From NCBI GenBank assembly GCA_036272325.1, contig DATAYY010000070.1:1-61956 (forward strand): 61,956 nucleotides of DNA, read 5' to 3'. The first letter of the stretch is position 1, and each line of letters begins with the position of its first letter. The notes beneath the pieces were generated by a model. The model did not search any database. It was not told the DNA's origin and saw only the letters and a program-made list of their open reading frames with translations. Shown one piece after another: positions 52,557 through 61,956 of this stretch. The translations under genes and the position numbers were made by a program. This DNA comes from Schlegelella_A sp036272325. GTDB taxonomy: Bacteria > Pseudomonadota > Gammaproteobacteria > Burkholderiales > Burkholderiaceae_C.

Positions 52557-54077
52557 CTACTTCGAGGTCGGCATCGTGAAGTCGGCGCCCTTGGGCGTGC
52601 TCTCGGGCCAGCGCTGCATCACCGACTTCTGGCGCGTGTAGAAGCGGACGCCTTCGGCGCCGTAGGCATGGGTGTCGCCGAACATGCTCGATTTCCAGCC
52701 GCCGAAGCCGTGCCACGCCATCGGCACCGGGATCGGCACGTTGATGCCGACCATGCCGATCTCGACCCGCCGGGCGAACTCGCGCGCGACGTTGCCGTCG
52801 CTCGTGAAGCAGGCCACGCCGTTGCCGAACTCGTGCTCGTTGACGAGCCCGAGCGCCGTTTCGAAGTCGGGCACGCGCACGCATGAGAGCACCGGCCCGA
52901 AGATCTCTTCCTTGTAGATCTTCATGTGCGGCGTGACGTGATCGAACAACGTGCCGCCGGTAAAGAACCCCTTCTCGTGGCCCGGCACCGCGAGACCGCG
53001 GCCATCGGCAGCGAGGGTCGCCCCGTCGCTGACGCCCGAGGCGATGTACGACTCGACGCGCGCCTTCGCATCGGCGGTGACGAGCGGCCCCATCTCGGCG
53101 TCGCTTTCCATGCCGTTCTTGACGATGAGCCTCGTCGCGCGCTTGGCGAGCAGCGGCACGATGCGGTCGGCGATGTCGCCGACCAGCACTGCGACCGAGA
53201 CCGCCATGCAGCGCTCGCCCGCCGAGCCGTAGGCGGCGCCGACCAGCGCATCGACCGCCTGCTCGAGGTTGGCGTCGGGCATCACAACCATGTGGTTCTT
53301 GGCGCCGCCGAGCGCCTGCACGCGCTTGCCGTGCCTCGCACCGGTCTCGTAGATGTAGCGCGCGATCGGCGTCGAGCCGACGAAGCTCAGCGCCTTGACG
53401 TCCTTGTGCGCGAGCAAGGCGTCGACCGCGACCTTGTCGCCCTGGACGACGTTGAAGACGCCCTTCGGCAGCCCGGCTTTCTCGAGCAGCTCGGCCATGA
53501 AGACCGACGCCGACGGGTCGCGTTCGCTCGGCTTCAGGACGAACGCATTGCCGCACGCAATCGCGACTGGATACATCCACATCGGCACCATCACCGGGAA
53601 GTTGAACGGCGTGATGCCGGCGACGACGCCGAGCGGCTGGCGCACGGTCCAGTTGTCGATGCCGGTCGAGACCTGCTCGGTGTAGTCGCCCTTGAGCAGG
53701 GTCGGAATGCCGCACGCGAACTCGACGACGTCGATGCCGCGCGTCACTTCGCCCTGGGCGTCGCTGAACACCTTGCCGTGCTCGGCGGTGATCATCGCGG
53801 CGAGCTCGTCGCGGTGCTGGTTGAGCAGGCCGAGGAAGGCGTTGAGGACGCGCGCACGGCGCAGCGGCGGCGTGTCGGCCCACACCGGCTGCGCCGCCTT
53901 CGCCGCAGCGACGGCTGCGTCGACGTCGGCCGTCGAGGCAAGCGCGACGTGGCGCGCGACCGCGCCGGTGGCCGGGTTCGTCACCGGCTGGCTGCGCCCG
54001 CCGCTGCCGGCGACCCGCCGACCGCCGATGTAATGGCCGATCTCGGCCGTGCTCGTGAACTGCTCGTTGGCACCCAT
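52557..54077 (-). CDS. mmsA: CoA-acylating methylmalonate-semialdehyde dehydrogenase
   Basis: A 506-residue enzyme of the aldehyde dehydrogenase superfamily that converts methylmalonate semialdehyde (from valine, thymine or inositol breakdown) to propionyl-CoA. It shows ITPFNFPVMVPMWMYPVAIA, the ALGGAKNHMVVMPDA motif typical of this subfamily, and the catalytic cysteine in GSAGERCMAVS. Length and the PIPVPMAWHGFGGWKSSMFG ending match MmsA. The start at 54077 gives MGANEQFTST. It is in a run with the GAF gene and the outer-membrane protein gene. Confidence 0.93.
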   Translation of the reverse strand: MGANEQFTSTAEIGHYIGGRRVAGSGGRSQPVTNPATGAVARHVALASTADVDAAVAAAKAAQPVWADTPPLRRARVLNAFLGLLNQHRDELAAMITAEHGKVFSDAQGEVTRGIDVVEFACGIPTLLKGDYTEQVSTGIDNWTVRQPLGVVAGITPFNFPVMVPMWMYPVAIACGNAFVLKPSERDPSASVFMAELLEKAGLPKGVFNVVQGDKVAVDALLAHKDVKALSFVGSTPIARYIYETGARHGKRVQALGGAKNHMVVMPDANLEQAVDALVGAAYGSAGERCMAVSVAVLVGDIADRIVPLLAKRATRLIVKNGMESDAEMGPLVTADAKARVESYIASGVSDGATLAADGRGLAVPGHEKGFFTGGTLFDHVTPHMKIYKEEIFGPVLSCVRVPDFETALGLVNEHEFGNGVACFTSDGNVAREFARRVEIGMVGINVPIPVPMAWHGFGGWKSSMFGDTHAYGAEGVRFYTRQKSVMQRWPESTPKGADFTMPTSK

Positions 54078-54100
54078 GGCAATCTCTCCAGTCGGACGGA

Positions 54101-54703
54101 TCAGCGGCGCCGCGGGTCGCGCTGCGGCCGCTCGGAATCGGCCAGCAGCACGCGCAGCGGCAGCGACGGATTCTTCAGCAGCACCGAGTCGGGCGCGTTC
54201 CACATCAGCAGCGCCAGTTTGTTGACGATCGCGCGCAGCGACACGACGTCGCCCGGCCGCCACTCGCGCCGGTACGGCTCCTCGCAGCAGACCATGCCGT
54301 AGGTGCGGTTGTTGAGGACGAACGCCGCGTCGAGCATCGAGACGATGTTGTTGGGGACAAGGTAGCTCTCGCGCAACGGTTCCAGCGCCGGATCGTTCAT
54401 CGCGTCGATGCTCACGTAGGTGCCGGTGCCGACGAGGCGGTTGAAGTAGTCGATGAACTCGTCGCGATGCAGGCGCCGGTCCGACGTGTCGTAGACGCCG
54501 TCGGCGCTCTTCGACGCAAAGCACAGCAGCGTCAGGTTGTCGTCGGCGCCGGCGAACTTCCACATGCTGACGCGCGCGCACTGGAGCCGCGACAGGATGA
54601 TGTCGAACACCGCCGAGTGCGTCTCCTCGCGCGGCGCGCGATCGGCGTACAGCTCGCCGAGCAGCTTTTCCAAGCGTGCCGAATCTTCTCGCTGTGGGGT
54701 CAT
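54101..54703 (-). CDS. GAF domain protein
   Basis: A 200-residue soluble protein. Most of it resembles a GAF domain: SRLQCARVSMWKFAGADDNL, then LVGTGTYVSIDAMNDPAL, SMLDAAFVLNNRTYGMVCCEE and the final VSLRAIVNKLALL. GAF domains bind small ligands. No output domain is attached, so it may act as a small-molecule sensor alone. ATG 54703 is chosen; a frame extends to 54814 without support. It is 23 nt ahead of mmsA. Confidence 0.82.
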   Translation of the reverse strand: MTPQREDSARLEKLLGELYADRAPREETHSAVFDIILSRLQCARVSMWKFAGADDNLTLLCFASKSADGVYDTSDRRLHRDEFIDYFNRLVGTGTYVSIDAMNDPALEPLRESYLVPNNIVSMLDAAFVLNNRTYGMVCCEEPYRREWRPGDVVSLRAIVNKLALLMWNAPDSVLLKNPSLPLRVLLADSERPQRDPRRR

Positions 54704-54794
54704 GCGGCCTAGTATCCGCCAAGCGATCCGGCGTCGCAGGCCGCGCCCACGTTGGTTATGCTGCGGTCGGACCCGTTGCCGCGCGAGGACGCCA

Positions 54795-55208
54795 ATGCTG
54801 CGAGCCGACGTCACGATCGAGAGTCTCCACCAGCGTCAGGCCGACTGCCTGCCGGGTCGGTTCGGCCTCGTCGTCACGCGCATCGACGAGGGTGCGCTCG
54901 ACGCGCACGTCGCGTTGCAGCCATGGATGATGGCGCCCAACGGCTTCCTGCATGCCGCGAGCGTGCTGCTGCTCGCCGACACCGCCGCCGGCTACGCGAG
55001 CATCGCCCACCTGCCCGAGGGAGCGAAGAACTTCACGACGATCGAGCTGAAGAGCAATTTCATCGGCACGGTGCGCGACGGAACGATCCGCACCGAGTGC
55101 CGCGCCGAGCATCTCGGGCGAACGACGCACATCTGGTCGTGCGTCGTCTTCGCCGCCGATGGCCGGCGGCTCGCTCTCTTTCGCTGCACGCAGCTCGTGC
55201 TGTGGTGA
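54795..55208 (+). CDS. PaaI family hotdog-fold thioesterase
   Basis: A 137-residue acyl-CoA thioesterase of the hotdog fold. The family motif is APNGFLHAASVLLLADTAAG near residue 48, followed by TIELKSNFIGTV and RTTHIWSCVV. The HGG-type active site of PaaI is here FLHAAS. It hydrolyses a thioester in the cytoplasm; the substrate is unknown. It overlaps no other gene and lies 4 nt ahead of the UPF0149 gene. Confidence 0.88.
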   Translation: MLRADVTIESLHQRQADCLPGRFGLVVTRIDEGALDAHVALQPWMMAPNGFLHAASVLLLADTAAGYASIAHLPEGAKNFTTIELKSNFIGTVRDGTIRTECRAEHLGRTTHIWSCVVFAADGRRLALFRCTQLVLW

Positions 55209-55212
55209 CGTG

Positions 55213-55923
55213 ATGGCGACGAAGCGTTCGCGGCCGGGGCCTGCCCGCGGCGCCGGCAAGGCACCGGCACCGCTCGGTGAACGCGAGATCGCCGAGCTGC
55301 AGACGCTGCTCGACACGGTGCCGGCGCCGCTCGAGCCGCTCGACGTCTGCGCGCTCGACGGCTTTCTGTGCGGCGTCCTGGTCCAGCCCGAGGCGGTCGC
55401 CGCGGCGAGTTGGCTGCCGTTCGTCACCGATGTCGACGCGCGCCCGTTGCCGGCCGGATTCGACGCGCGCCGGATCCATGCGCTCGTCGGCCGACGTGCC
55501 GACGAATTGCGGCGCGCGATCGAGCGACGCACCTGGTTCGATCCCTGGGTGTTCGAGGCCGACGCCGATCTCGCCGGCGACGATCCGATCGACCTCGACG
55601 AAGGCGATGACGACGACCTCAGCGATGAGGCGGCCGACGACGACGAAGGTGCTGGGGTCGAGGCGGTCCTGCCATGGGTCGCAGGGTTCACCGCTGCGCT
55701 GGAGACGTTTCCGGCCTTGCTCGGCACCGACTCGGGCGCCCTCACTGCACCGCTCGCGCTTCTCTATCGCCACGTCGGCACCGAGACGCTCGAAGACGCC
55801 GACGCGTTGCGCGCCGAGATCGAGACGCTCGCGGCGCCGGCCGATCTCGCCGAAGCGGTCGAGGAGTTGGTGCGGGCGACGCTGCTGCTCGCCGACGTCG
55901 TCGGAACTCGCGCCGCGCGCTGA
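55213..55923 (+). CDS. UPF0149/YecA family protein
   Basis: A 236-residue protein: basic N-terminus, then a helical UPF0149 core with LCALDGFLCGVLV (ALDGFLCG is the family signature), EAVLPWVAGFTAAL and an acidic stretch DEGDDDDLSDEAADDDEG in the middle. The C-terminal zinc SEC-C motif found in some YecA proteins is missing. The start may be ATG 55213 or GTG 55210; I chose ATG. Function unknown. Confidence 0.86.
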   Translation: MATKRSRPGPARGAGKAPAPLGEREIAELQTLLDTVPAPLEPLDVCALDGFLCGVLVQPEAVAAASWLPFVTDVDARPLPAGFDARRIHALVGRRADELRRAIERRTWFDPWVFEADADLAGDDPIDLDEGDDDDLSDEAADDDEGAGVEAVLPWVAGFTAALETFPALLGTDSGALTAPLALLYRHVGTETLEDADALRAEIETLAAPADLAEAVEELVRATLLLADVVGTRAAR

Positions 55924-55944
55924 GCCGCCGCTCCGGACGGTCGC

Positions 55945-58035
<2,091 letters not shown>

Positions 58036-58398
58036 CGTCGCGTCGCGCCAACGACCGGTCGTCGAGAGACTTCAGTCGGAATTCAGCTTCGGGCTGTAAG
58101 TTCTTGATTTTCGGCTGCTTTTGATCTTCTCCACCGCATCTGTGGAAAACTTTGTGGGCAACGGTGCTGGCGCGGCCCGAAATGCTTGTCCTGTCTTGAT
58201 TCCAGTCGCGCTGCCCGGTTTCGGGGCAATCAATGCTTCCCAGCAAAATCAACAACTTAGCGCGTTCGCCGGTTTTCATCATGACGCGTTGCAGCAGAAC
58301 CGACGCGTTTCGTGACAGGATCAAGTCGTGGGGATAAGTCAAGCCCTGAGTGCTCACTCACCCGAATTCCGTCACGTCGCCGCAATCCGTGAAATCGG
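58036..58398. promoter_or_regulatory. Priming-gene leader with DnaA-box-like sites (hemE-priA gap)
   Basis: This 363-nt gap is noticeably richer in A and T than the flanks. TGTGGAAAA at 58141-58149 matches the relaxed DnaA box TGTGNAWAA. TGTGGGCAA at 58153-58161 and TGGGGATAA at 58329-58337 are two- and one-mismatch copies. A perfect palindrome TGAGTG-CT-CACTCA lies at 58347-58360, just past the hemE stop. The gap could regulate priA or act as a DnaA-binding region. No small coding gene is convincing here. Confidence 0.4.
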
Positions 58399-59496
58399 TC
58401 ACGACCGAGCACCGTGAAAGCGCGGCGATGCCCGATGCACCGTCTCGACCAGGACCGCGACGTTTTCGGGCGGCGCGTGCTGGCTGATGCCGTGGCCGAG
58501 GTTGAAGATGTGCCCGTTGCCGTTGCCGTTGCCGTCGATCGCGGCGGCGCCAAAGCTGGCCAGCACCTGCTCGACCTCTTGCCGGACCGCGTCGGCGCCG
58601 GCAAAGAGGACGGCGGGATCGAGATTGCCCTGCAAGGCCACTCCGGCGCCGACACGCCGGCGCGCGGCAGCGAGATCGACGGTCCAGTCGACGCCGACGA
58701 CGTCAGCGCCCGAGGCCGCGATCTCCTCGAGCCAGGGCCCGCCGCCCTTGGTAAAGACGATGTGGGGAACGCGCCTGCCCTCGCTCTCCCGTTTCAGCAG
58801 GGCGAGGACCCGACGCGTGTAGGCGAGGCTGAAGGCCTGGAACGCACGATCGGCGAGGACGCCGCCCCAACTGTCGAACACCATCACCGCCTGTGCCCCG
58901 GCGTCGATCTGGGCGTTGAGATACGCCGCGACGGCGTCGGCGTTGATCGCGAGGATACGGTGCAGCAAGTCGGGCCGGTCATAGAGCATCGTTTTGACGC
59001 GGCGGTAGTCGTCCGAACCTTGGCCTTCGACCATGTAACAGGCGAGCGTCCAGGGGCTGCCCGCGAAGCCGATCAGCGGCACCCGCCCGGCGAGCGCGCG
59101 CCGGATCGACGCCACGGCGTCGAAGACGTAGCGCAGTTTGGCCAGGTCGGGAACGGCGAGACGTGCGATGGCGCTTTCGTCACGCAGCGGCGCCGCAAAG
59201 CGCGGGCCTTCGCCCTCGGCGAACGACAGGCCGAGGCCCATCGCGTCGGGAACGGTAAGGATGTCACTGAACAGGATCGCGGCGTCGAGGGCGAAGCGGT
59301 CGAGCGGCTGCAGCGTCACCTCGGTCGCGAACGCCGGGTTGGTCGCCAGGCCCATGAAGCTGCCGGCGCGGGCGCGCGTCGCGCGGTATTCGGGCAGGTA
59401 ACGCCCCGCCTGGCGCATCAGCCACACCGGCGTGTACTCGGTCGGCTGCGACAGACAGGCACGCAGGAACGTGTCGTTGGCAAGTGGCGCGGGCAT
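58399..59496 (-). CDS. hemE: Uroporphyrinogen decarboxylase
   Basis: A 365-residue enzyme that decarboxylates uroporphyrinogen III to coproporphyrinogen III in haem synthesis. The N-terminal signature VWLMRQAGRYLPEY is present, with GFAGSPWTLACYMVEG in the middle and GHGISQHAPPENV near the end. The protein is full length. Near residue 320 the loop DGNGNGNGHIFNLGHGI contains three perfect CCGTTG repeats on the plus strand (58514-58531), extending an otherwise short loop. The start at 59496 is MPAPLANDTF. Confidence 0.96.
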   Translation of the reverse strand: MPAPLANDTFLRACLSQPTEYTPVWLMRQAGRYLPEYRATRARAGSFMGLATNPAFATEVTLQPLDRFALDAAILFSDILTVPDAMGLGLSFAEGEGPRFAAPLRDESAIARLAVPDLAKLRYVFDAVASIRRALAGRVPLIGFAGSPWTLACYMVEGQGSDDYRRVKTMLYDRPDLLHRILAINADAVAAYLNAQIDAGAQAVMVFDSWGGVLADRAFQAFSLAYTRRVLALLKRESEGRRVPHIVFTKGGGPWLEEIAASGADVVGVDWTVDLAAARRRVGAGVALQGNLDPAVLFAGADAVRQEVEQVLASFGAAAIDGNGNGNGHIFNLGHGISQHAPPENVAVLVETVHRASPRFHGARS

Positions 59497-59559
59497 CGGC
59501 GGATTGTCACCGCGCGCGGACCATAATCGCCGCGACCAGCACCGCCGGGATCCGACACG

Positions 59560-60492
59560 ATGCTCGCCAACGACGTCTTGCACACGGTCGGCAATACGCC
59601 GCACATCCGCATCAATCGGCTGTTCGGCACGCGTCACAACGTCTACGTCAAGAGCGAGCGCGCCAACCCGGGCGGCTCGATCAAGGACCGGATCGCCGTC
59701 GCGATGGTCGAGGCCGCCGAGGCATCGGGCGCGCTGAAGCCGGGCGCGACGATCGTCGAGCCGACCTCTGGCAACACCGGTGTCGGCCTGGCCATGGTGG
59801 CTGCCGTCAAGGGCTATCGGCTCATTCTCGTCATGCCCGACAGCATGAGCGTCGAGCGACGACGGCTGATGCTCGCCTACGGCGCGACCTTCGAGCTGAC
59901 GCCGCGCGAGAAGGGAATGAACGGCTCGATCGCGAAGGCGCAGGAAATCGTCGCCGAGCTTTCCAGGTCCGCGCCCGGCGCCTGGATGCCGCAGCAATTC
60001 GACAACCCCGCCAACATCGACGTCCACGTGCGCACGACCGCCGAGGAGGTCGCCGCCGATTTCCCGAGCGGCATCGACGCGCTGATCACCGGCGTCGGCA
60101 CGGGCGGCCACATCACCGGCTGCGCGCAGGTGCTGAAGAAGATGTGGCCGAAGCTGAAGGTCTATGCGGTCGAGCCGGCGGCATCGCCGGTCATCAGCGG
60201 CGGCAAGCCGAGCCCGCATCCGATCCAAGGCATCGGCGCCGGCTTCATTCCAAAGAATCTCCACGTCGATTTGCTCGACGGCGTGATCCAGGTCGAGGCC
60301 GAGGCGGCGCGCGAGATGGCGCGCCGATCGGCGCGCGAGGAGGGGCTGCTCGTCGGAATTTCGTCCGGAGCGACGCTCGCAGCGATCGCGCAGAAGCTGC
60401 CCGAGATCGCGGTGGGTTCGACGGTCCTCGGCTTCAACTACGACACCGGCGAGCGCTACTTCTCGATCGAAGGCTTCCTGCCCCAGGAATGA
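59560..60492 (+). CDS. cysM: Cysteine synthase (O-acetylserine sulfhydrylase)
   Basis: A 310-residue PLP enzyme. Lys42 in PGGSIKDRIA is the Schiff-base lysine; the phosphate and substrate loops are EPTSGNTGVGLAMVA and TGVGTGGHITG. It replaces the acetate of O-acetylserine with sulfide. CysK and CysM are hard to tell apart by eye; the symbol follows the betaproteobacterial habit of naming this hemE-adjacent gene and is uncertain. ATG 59560 is 63 nt from the divergent hemE start. The CreB-like gene overlaps its stop by 4 nt. Confidence 0.9.
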   Translation: MLANDVLHTVGNTPHIRINRLFGTRHNVYVKSERANPGGSIKDRIAVAMVEAAEASGALKPGATIVEPTSGNTGVGLAMVAAVKGYRLILVMPDSMSVERRRLMLAYGATFELTPREKGMNGSIAKAQEIVAELSRSAPGAWMPQQFDNPANIDVHVRTTAEEVAADFPSGIDALITGVGTGGHITGCAQVLKKMWPKLKVYAVEPAASPVISGGKPSPHPIQGIGAGFIPKNLHVDLLDGVIQVEAEAAREMARRSAREEGLLVGISSGATLAAIAQKLPEIAVGSTVLGFNYDTGERYFSIEGFLPQE

Positions 60493-61205
60493 AGCCGAAG
60501 ATCCTCATCGTCGAGGACGAGCCCGGCATCGCCGATACGCTGCAGTACGCGCTGCGCACCGAAGGCTTCGAGCCGCACTGGTGCGCGACCGGCGAGGACG
60601 CGCTGGCGAACGCGCGCGCCGCCGCGCCGGCTCTCGTCATCCTCGACGTCGGCCTGCCCGACGCGAGCGGCTTCGAGATCTTCCGGCGCCTGCGCGAGAC
60701 GAGCGACGTGCCGGTCGTCTTCCTGACCGCGCGCAGCGACGAGATCGATCGCGTCGTCGGTCTCGAGCTCGGCGCCGACGACTACATCGCCAAGCCGTTT
60801 TCGCCGCGCGAGCTCGTGGCGCGCGTGCGCGGCGTCCTGCGGCGGGCGGGCAAGGCCGGGCCACCGGCCGCCGCGTCGGCGACGGCGACGATTGCGAGCG
60901 GCCCGATCGTCGTCGACGAGAGTCGGATGCAGGTGCGCTACTACGGCCGCGCGCTCGAGCTGTCGCGCTACGAGTTCGGCCTGCTGAAGACGCTGGCGTC
61001 GCGGCCGGGTCATGTCTTCACCCGCGAGGCGCTGCTCGACCGCGTCTGGGGCGACGACAGCGACAGCATGGACCGCACCGTCGACGCTCACGTCAAGACG
61101 CTGCGCGCCAAGATGAAGGCGATCGCTCCCGGCCAGGAGCCGATCCGGACCTTGCGCGGCAGCGGCTACGCGCTTGCCGAGGATTTGCCGGCAGCGCCGG
61201 CCTGA
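60489..61205 (+). CDS. creB: CreB-like OmpR-family response regulator
   Basis: A 238-residue response regulator. The receiver has LIVEDEPGIADTLQYALR, phospho-acceptor aspartate in LVILDVGLPDASGFE, and the lysine in ADDYIAKPFSPRELVAR. The winged-helix output ends YEFGLLKTLASRPGHVFTRE, DRTVDAHVKTLRAKMKAI and RTLRGSGYAL, matching CreB of enterobacteria closely. CreB pairs with the kinase CreC, and no kinase follows here within the window. The ATG overlaps the cysM stop. Confidence 0.9.
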   Translation: MKPKILIVEDEPGIADTLQYALRTEGFEPHWCATGEDALANARAAAPALVILDVGLPDASGFEIFRRLRETSDVPVVFLTARSDEIDRVVGLELGADDYIAKPFSPRELVARVRGVLRRAGKAGPPAAASATATIASGPIVVDESRMQVRYYGRALELSRYEFGLLKTLASRPGHVFTREALLDRVWGDDSDSMDRTVDAHVKTLRAKMKAIAPGQEPIRTLRGSGYALAEDLPAAPA

Positions 61206-61227
61206 GCGTGAAGAGGGGGAACGTTCA

Positions 61228-61956
61228 ATGCTGTCGATGCTGCTCCGGAAGATCGTCTCGGTCACCGCGCTCGCGCTCGCACTCGGGGCGGGCGTGTCGG
61301 CGCAGCCGGCCGCAGCGCCCAACGCCGCGAGCCCGGTCCCGCCGAGCTTTGCGCTGTTGTCGCTCGTCGGCGACCAGTTCAGCGTGGTCATGCGCCGCGA
61401 AGAGATCGGCTCGAACATCGATCCGAACACGCGCCGCAACTATCCGGTCGCGGCCGCAGTGCTCGACGACATCGCGCTCGACGCTGCCGAGCAGGTACTC
61501 AGGAAGCTGCGCCCGGTCTCGCCGGTCGTGCGTTTCTCGATCCGCGATCCGCGACTGTTCGACCTCCAGGACAAGCTTCTCGACGACCGCGGCGGCCTGC
61601 GCGACGCCCTCGCCAAGCTGCTTCGAGAGCAGCAGGTGACGCGGCTCGTGCTCGTCACGAAGTGGCGTGACAACGCGCAATTCAATCTGTTCGACGGGAC
61701 CACGGGAACCGGCAAGATCAGCGGCCTCGGCTTCTATGTCGACACGACCTACGTCTACGTGAACCGGGAAACCGGCACCAGCGGTGAAGGCTTTCTCGGC
61801 CCGTTCGCGTACGTGGCCGTCACGATCGTGGACGTCGAAACGATGAAGCCGCTTCGCGCGACACAGGCGCGCGAGTCGGAGATGAAACTGCCGATCGATA
61901 CCGAGAAGGCCATTCACGCCTGGGATTCCCTCACCCCGCAAGGCAAGGTCGACGCG
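61228..61956 (+). CDS. Secreted hypothetical protein, 3' truncated by the window edge
   Basis: The frame from ATG 61228 is open to the window end, with 243 codons visible. A signal peptide is plain (basic start, core KIVSVTALALALGAGVSA, cleavage near AQPAA). The mature part has an alternation of charged and hydrophobic strands with FALLSLVGDQFSVVMRREE and LVLVTKWRDNAQF. I do not recognise a family. It starts 22 nt after the CreB-like gene, preceded by GAGGGGGAACGTTCA, and may be cotranscribed. Confidence 0.65.
   Translation, partial: MLSMLLRKIVSVTALALALGAGVSAQPAAAPNAASPVPPSFALLSLVGDQFSVVMRREEIGSNIDPNTRRNYPVAAAVLDDIALDAAEQVLRKLRPVSPVVRFSIRDPRLFDLQDKLLDDRGGLRDALAKLLREQQVTRLVLVTKWRDNAQFNLFDGTTGTGKISGLGFYVDTTYVYVNRETGTSGEGFLGPFAYVAVTIVDVETMKPLRATQARESEMKLPIDTEKAIHAWDSLTPQGKVDA

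Noticed and set aside
58121..58315. A 64-codon plus-strand frame in the same gap
   Set aside because: No start context, and an antisense alternative of similar quality exists. Composition reflects the A+T-rich gap only.
59504..59527. TTGTCA and CATAAT as a sigma-70 promoter for cysM
   Set aside because: The spacer is only 12 nt, too short for a normal promoter.

Overview
The window is a 62 kb piece of a very GC-rich bacterial chromosome. GC-rich third codon positions are common, GTG and TTG starts occur, and many genes overlap by 4 nt. The hemE-priA neighbourhood, CreB, TRAP and Bug-type uptake proteins, a DUF4148-like secreted repeat protein, a gentisate module and a WS/DGAT acyltransferase together suggest a betaproteobacterium, most likely Burkholderiales. 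That placement is inference from gene content. No rRNA, tRNA, complete insertion sequence, integrase or CRISPR array was seen.

Layout. 1-4927: a cut-off aldehyde dehydrogenase, two paralogous DUF4242 proteins and a DUF2164 protein around a large ATPase-LuxR regulator. 4962-8385: a TRAP transporter (DctP-DctQ-DctM) and a small secreted repeat protein. 8558-12139: Pcm methyltransferase, a transglutaminase/TPR lipoprotein carrying an apparent relic of a TctC/Bug gene at its 5' edge, and a UxaA-family sugar-acid dehydratase. 12366-15632: envelope-stress genes (GlsB/YeaQ, glycine-zipper, cardiolipin synthase-like PLD) and a diguanylate cyclase. 15654-18937: gentisate dioxygenase, 3-hydroxybenzoate 6-hydroxylase and two orphan phage tail-tube-like proteins. 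19058-26689: WS/DGAT, DUF1304, a multi-sensor GGDEF protein, a UvrD-family helicase and CsbD.

26876-35221 is the most unusual segment. An RlpA lipoprotein gene overlaps a SLOG-like (Rossmann) protein. This is followed by a caspase-like protease and by an 1858-residue protein that joins two alpha/beta-hydrolase domains, a macro-like module, a CHAT (caspase-like) protease domain and a TPR-like C-terminus. The set has the parts of a nucleotide-signal-sensing, protease- and lipase-armed conflict or cell-suicide system. No experimental assignment can be made from sequence.

35224-44169: a LysR regulator divergent from a sterol-desaturase-family membrane enzyme with a T-N11-A dyad between them, an overlapping protease-FHA-SDR operon, and an SsuABC/NrtABC-like ABC transporter whose binding-protein gene is separated from its ATPase and permease by a decayed TMEM175 relic and a small secreted protein. 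44240-52509: a LytTR response regulator with one canonical and one degenerate LytS-type kinase, divergent from a TonB-dependent receptor, then small secreted proteins and a MetA-pathway outer-membrane protein. 52557-61956: methylmalonate-semialdehyde dehydrogenase, GAF protein, PaaI thioesterase, UPF0149 protein, PriA, HemE, CysK/M, CreB-like regulator and a cut-off secreted protein.

Most genes are ordinary metabolic and envelope functions arranged as short operons. The accessory features worth following are the SLOG-caspase-lipase-CHAT operon, the pseudokinase in the LytTR system, the orphan tail-tube pair and the two gene relics.
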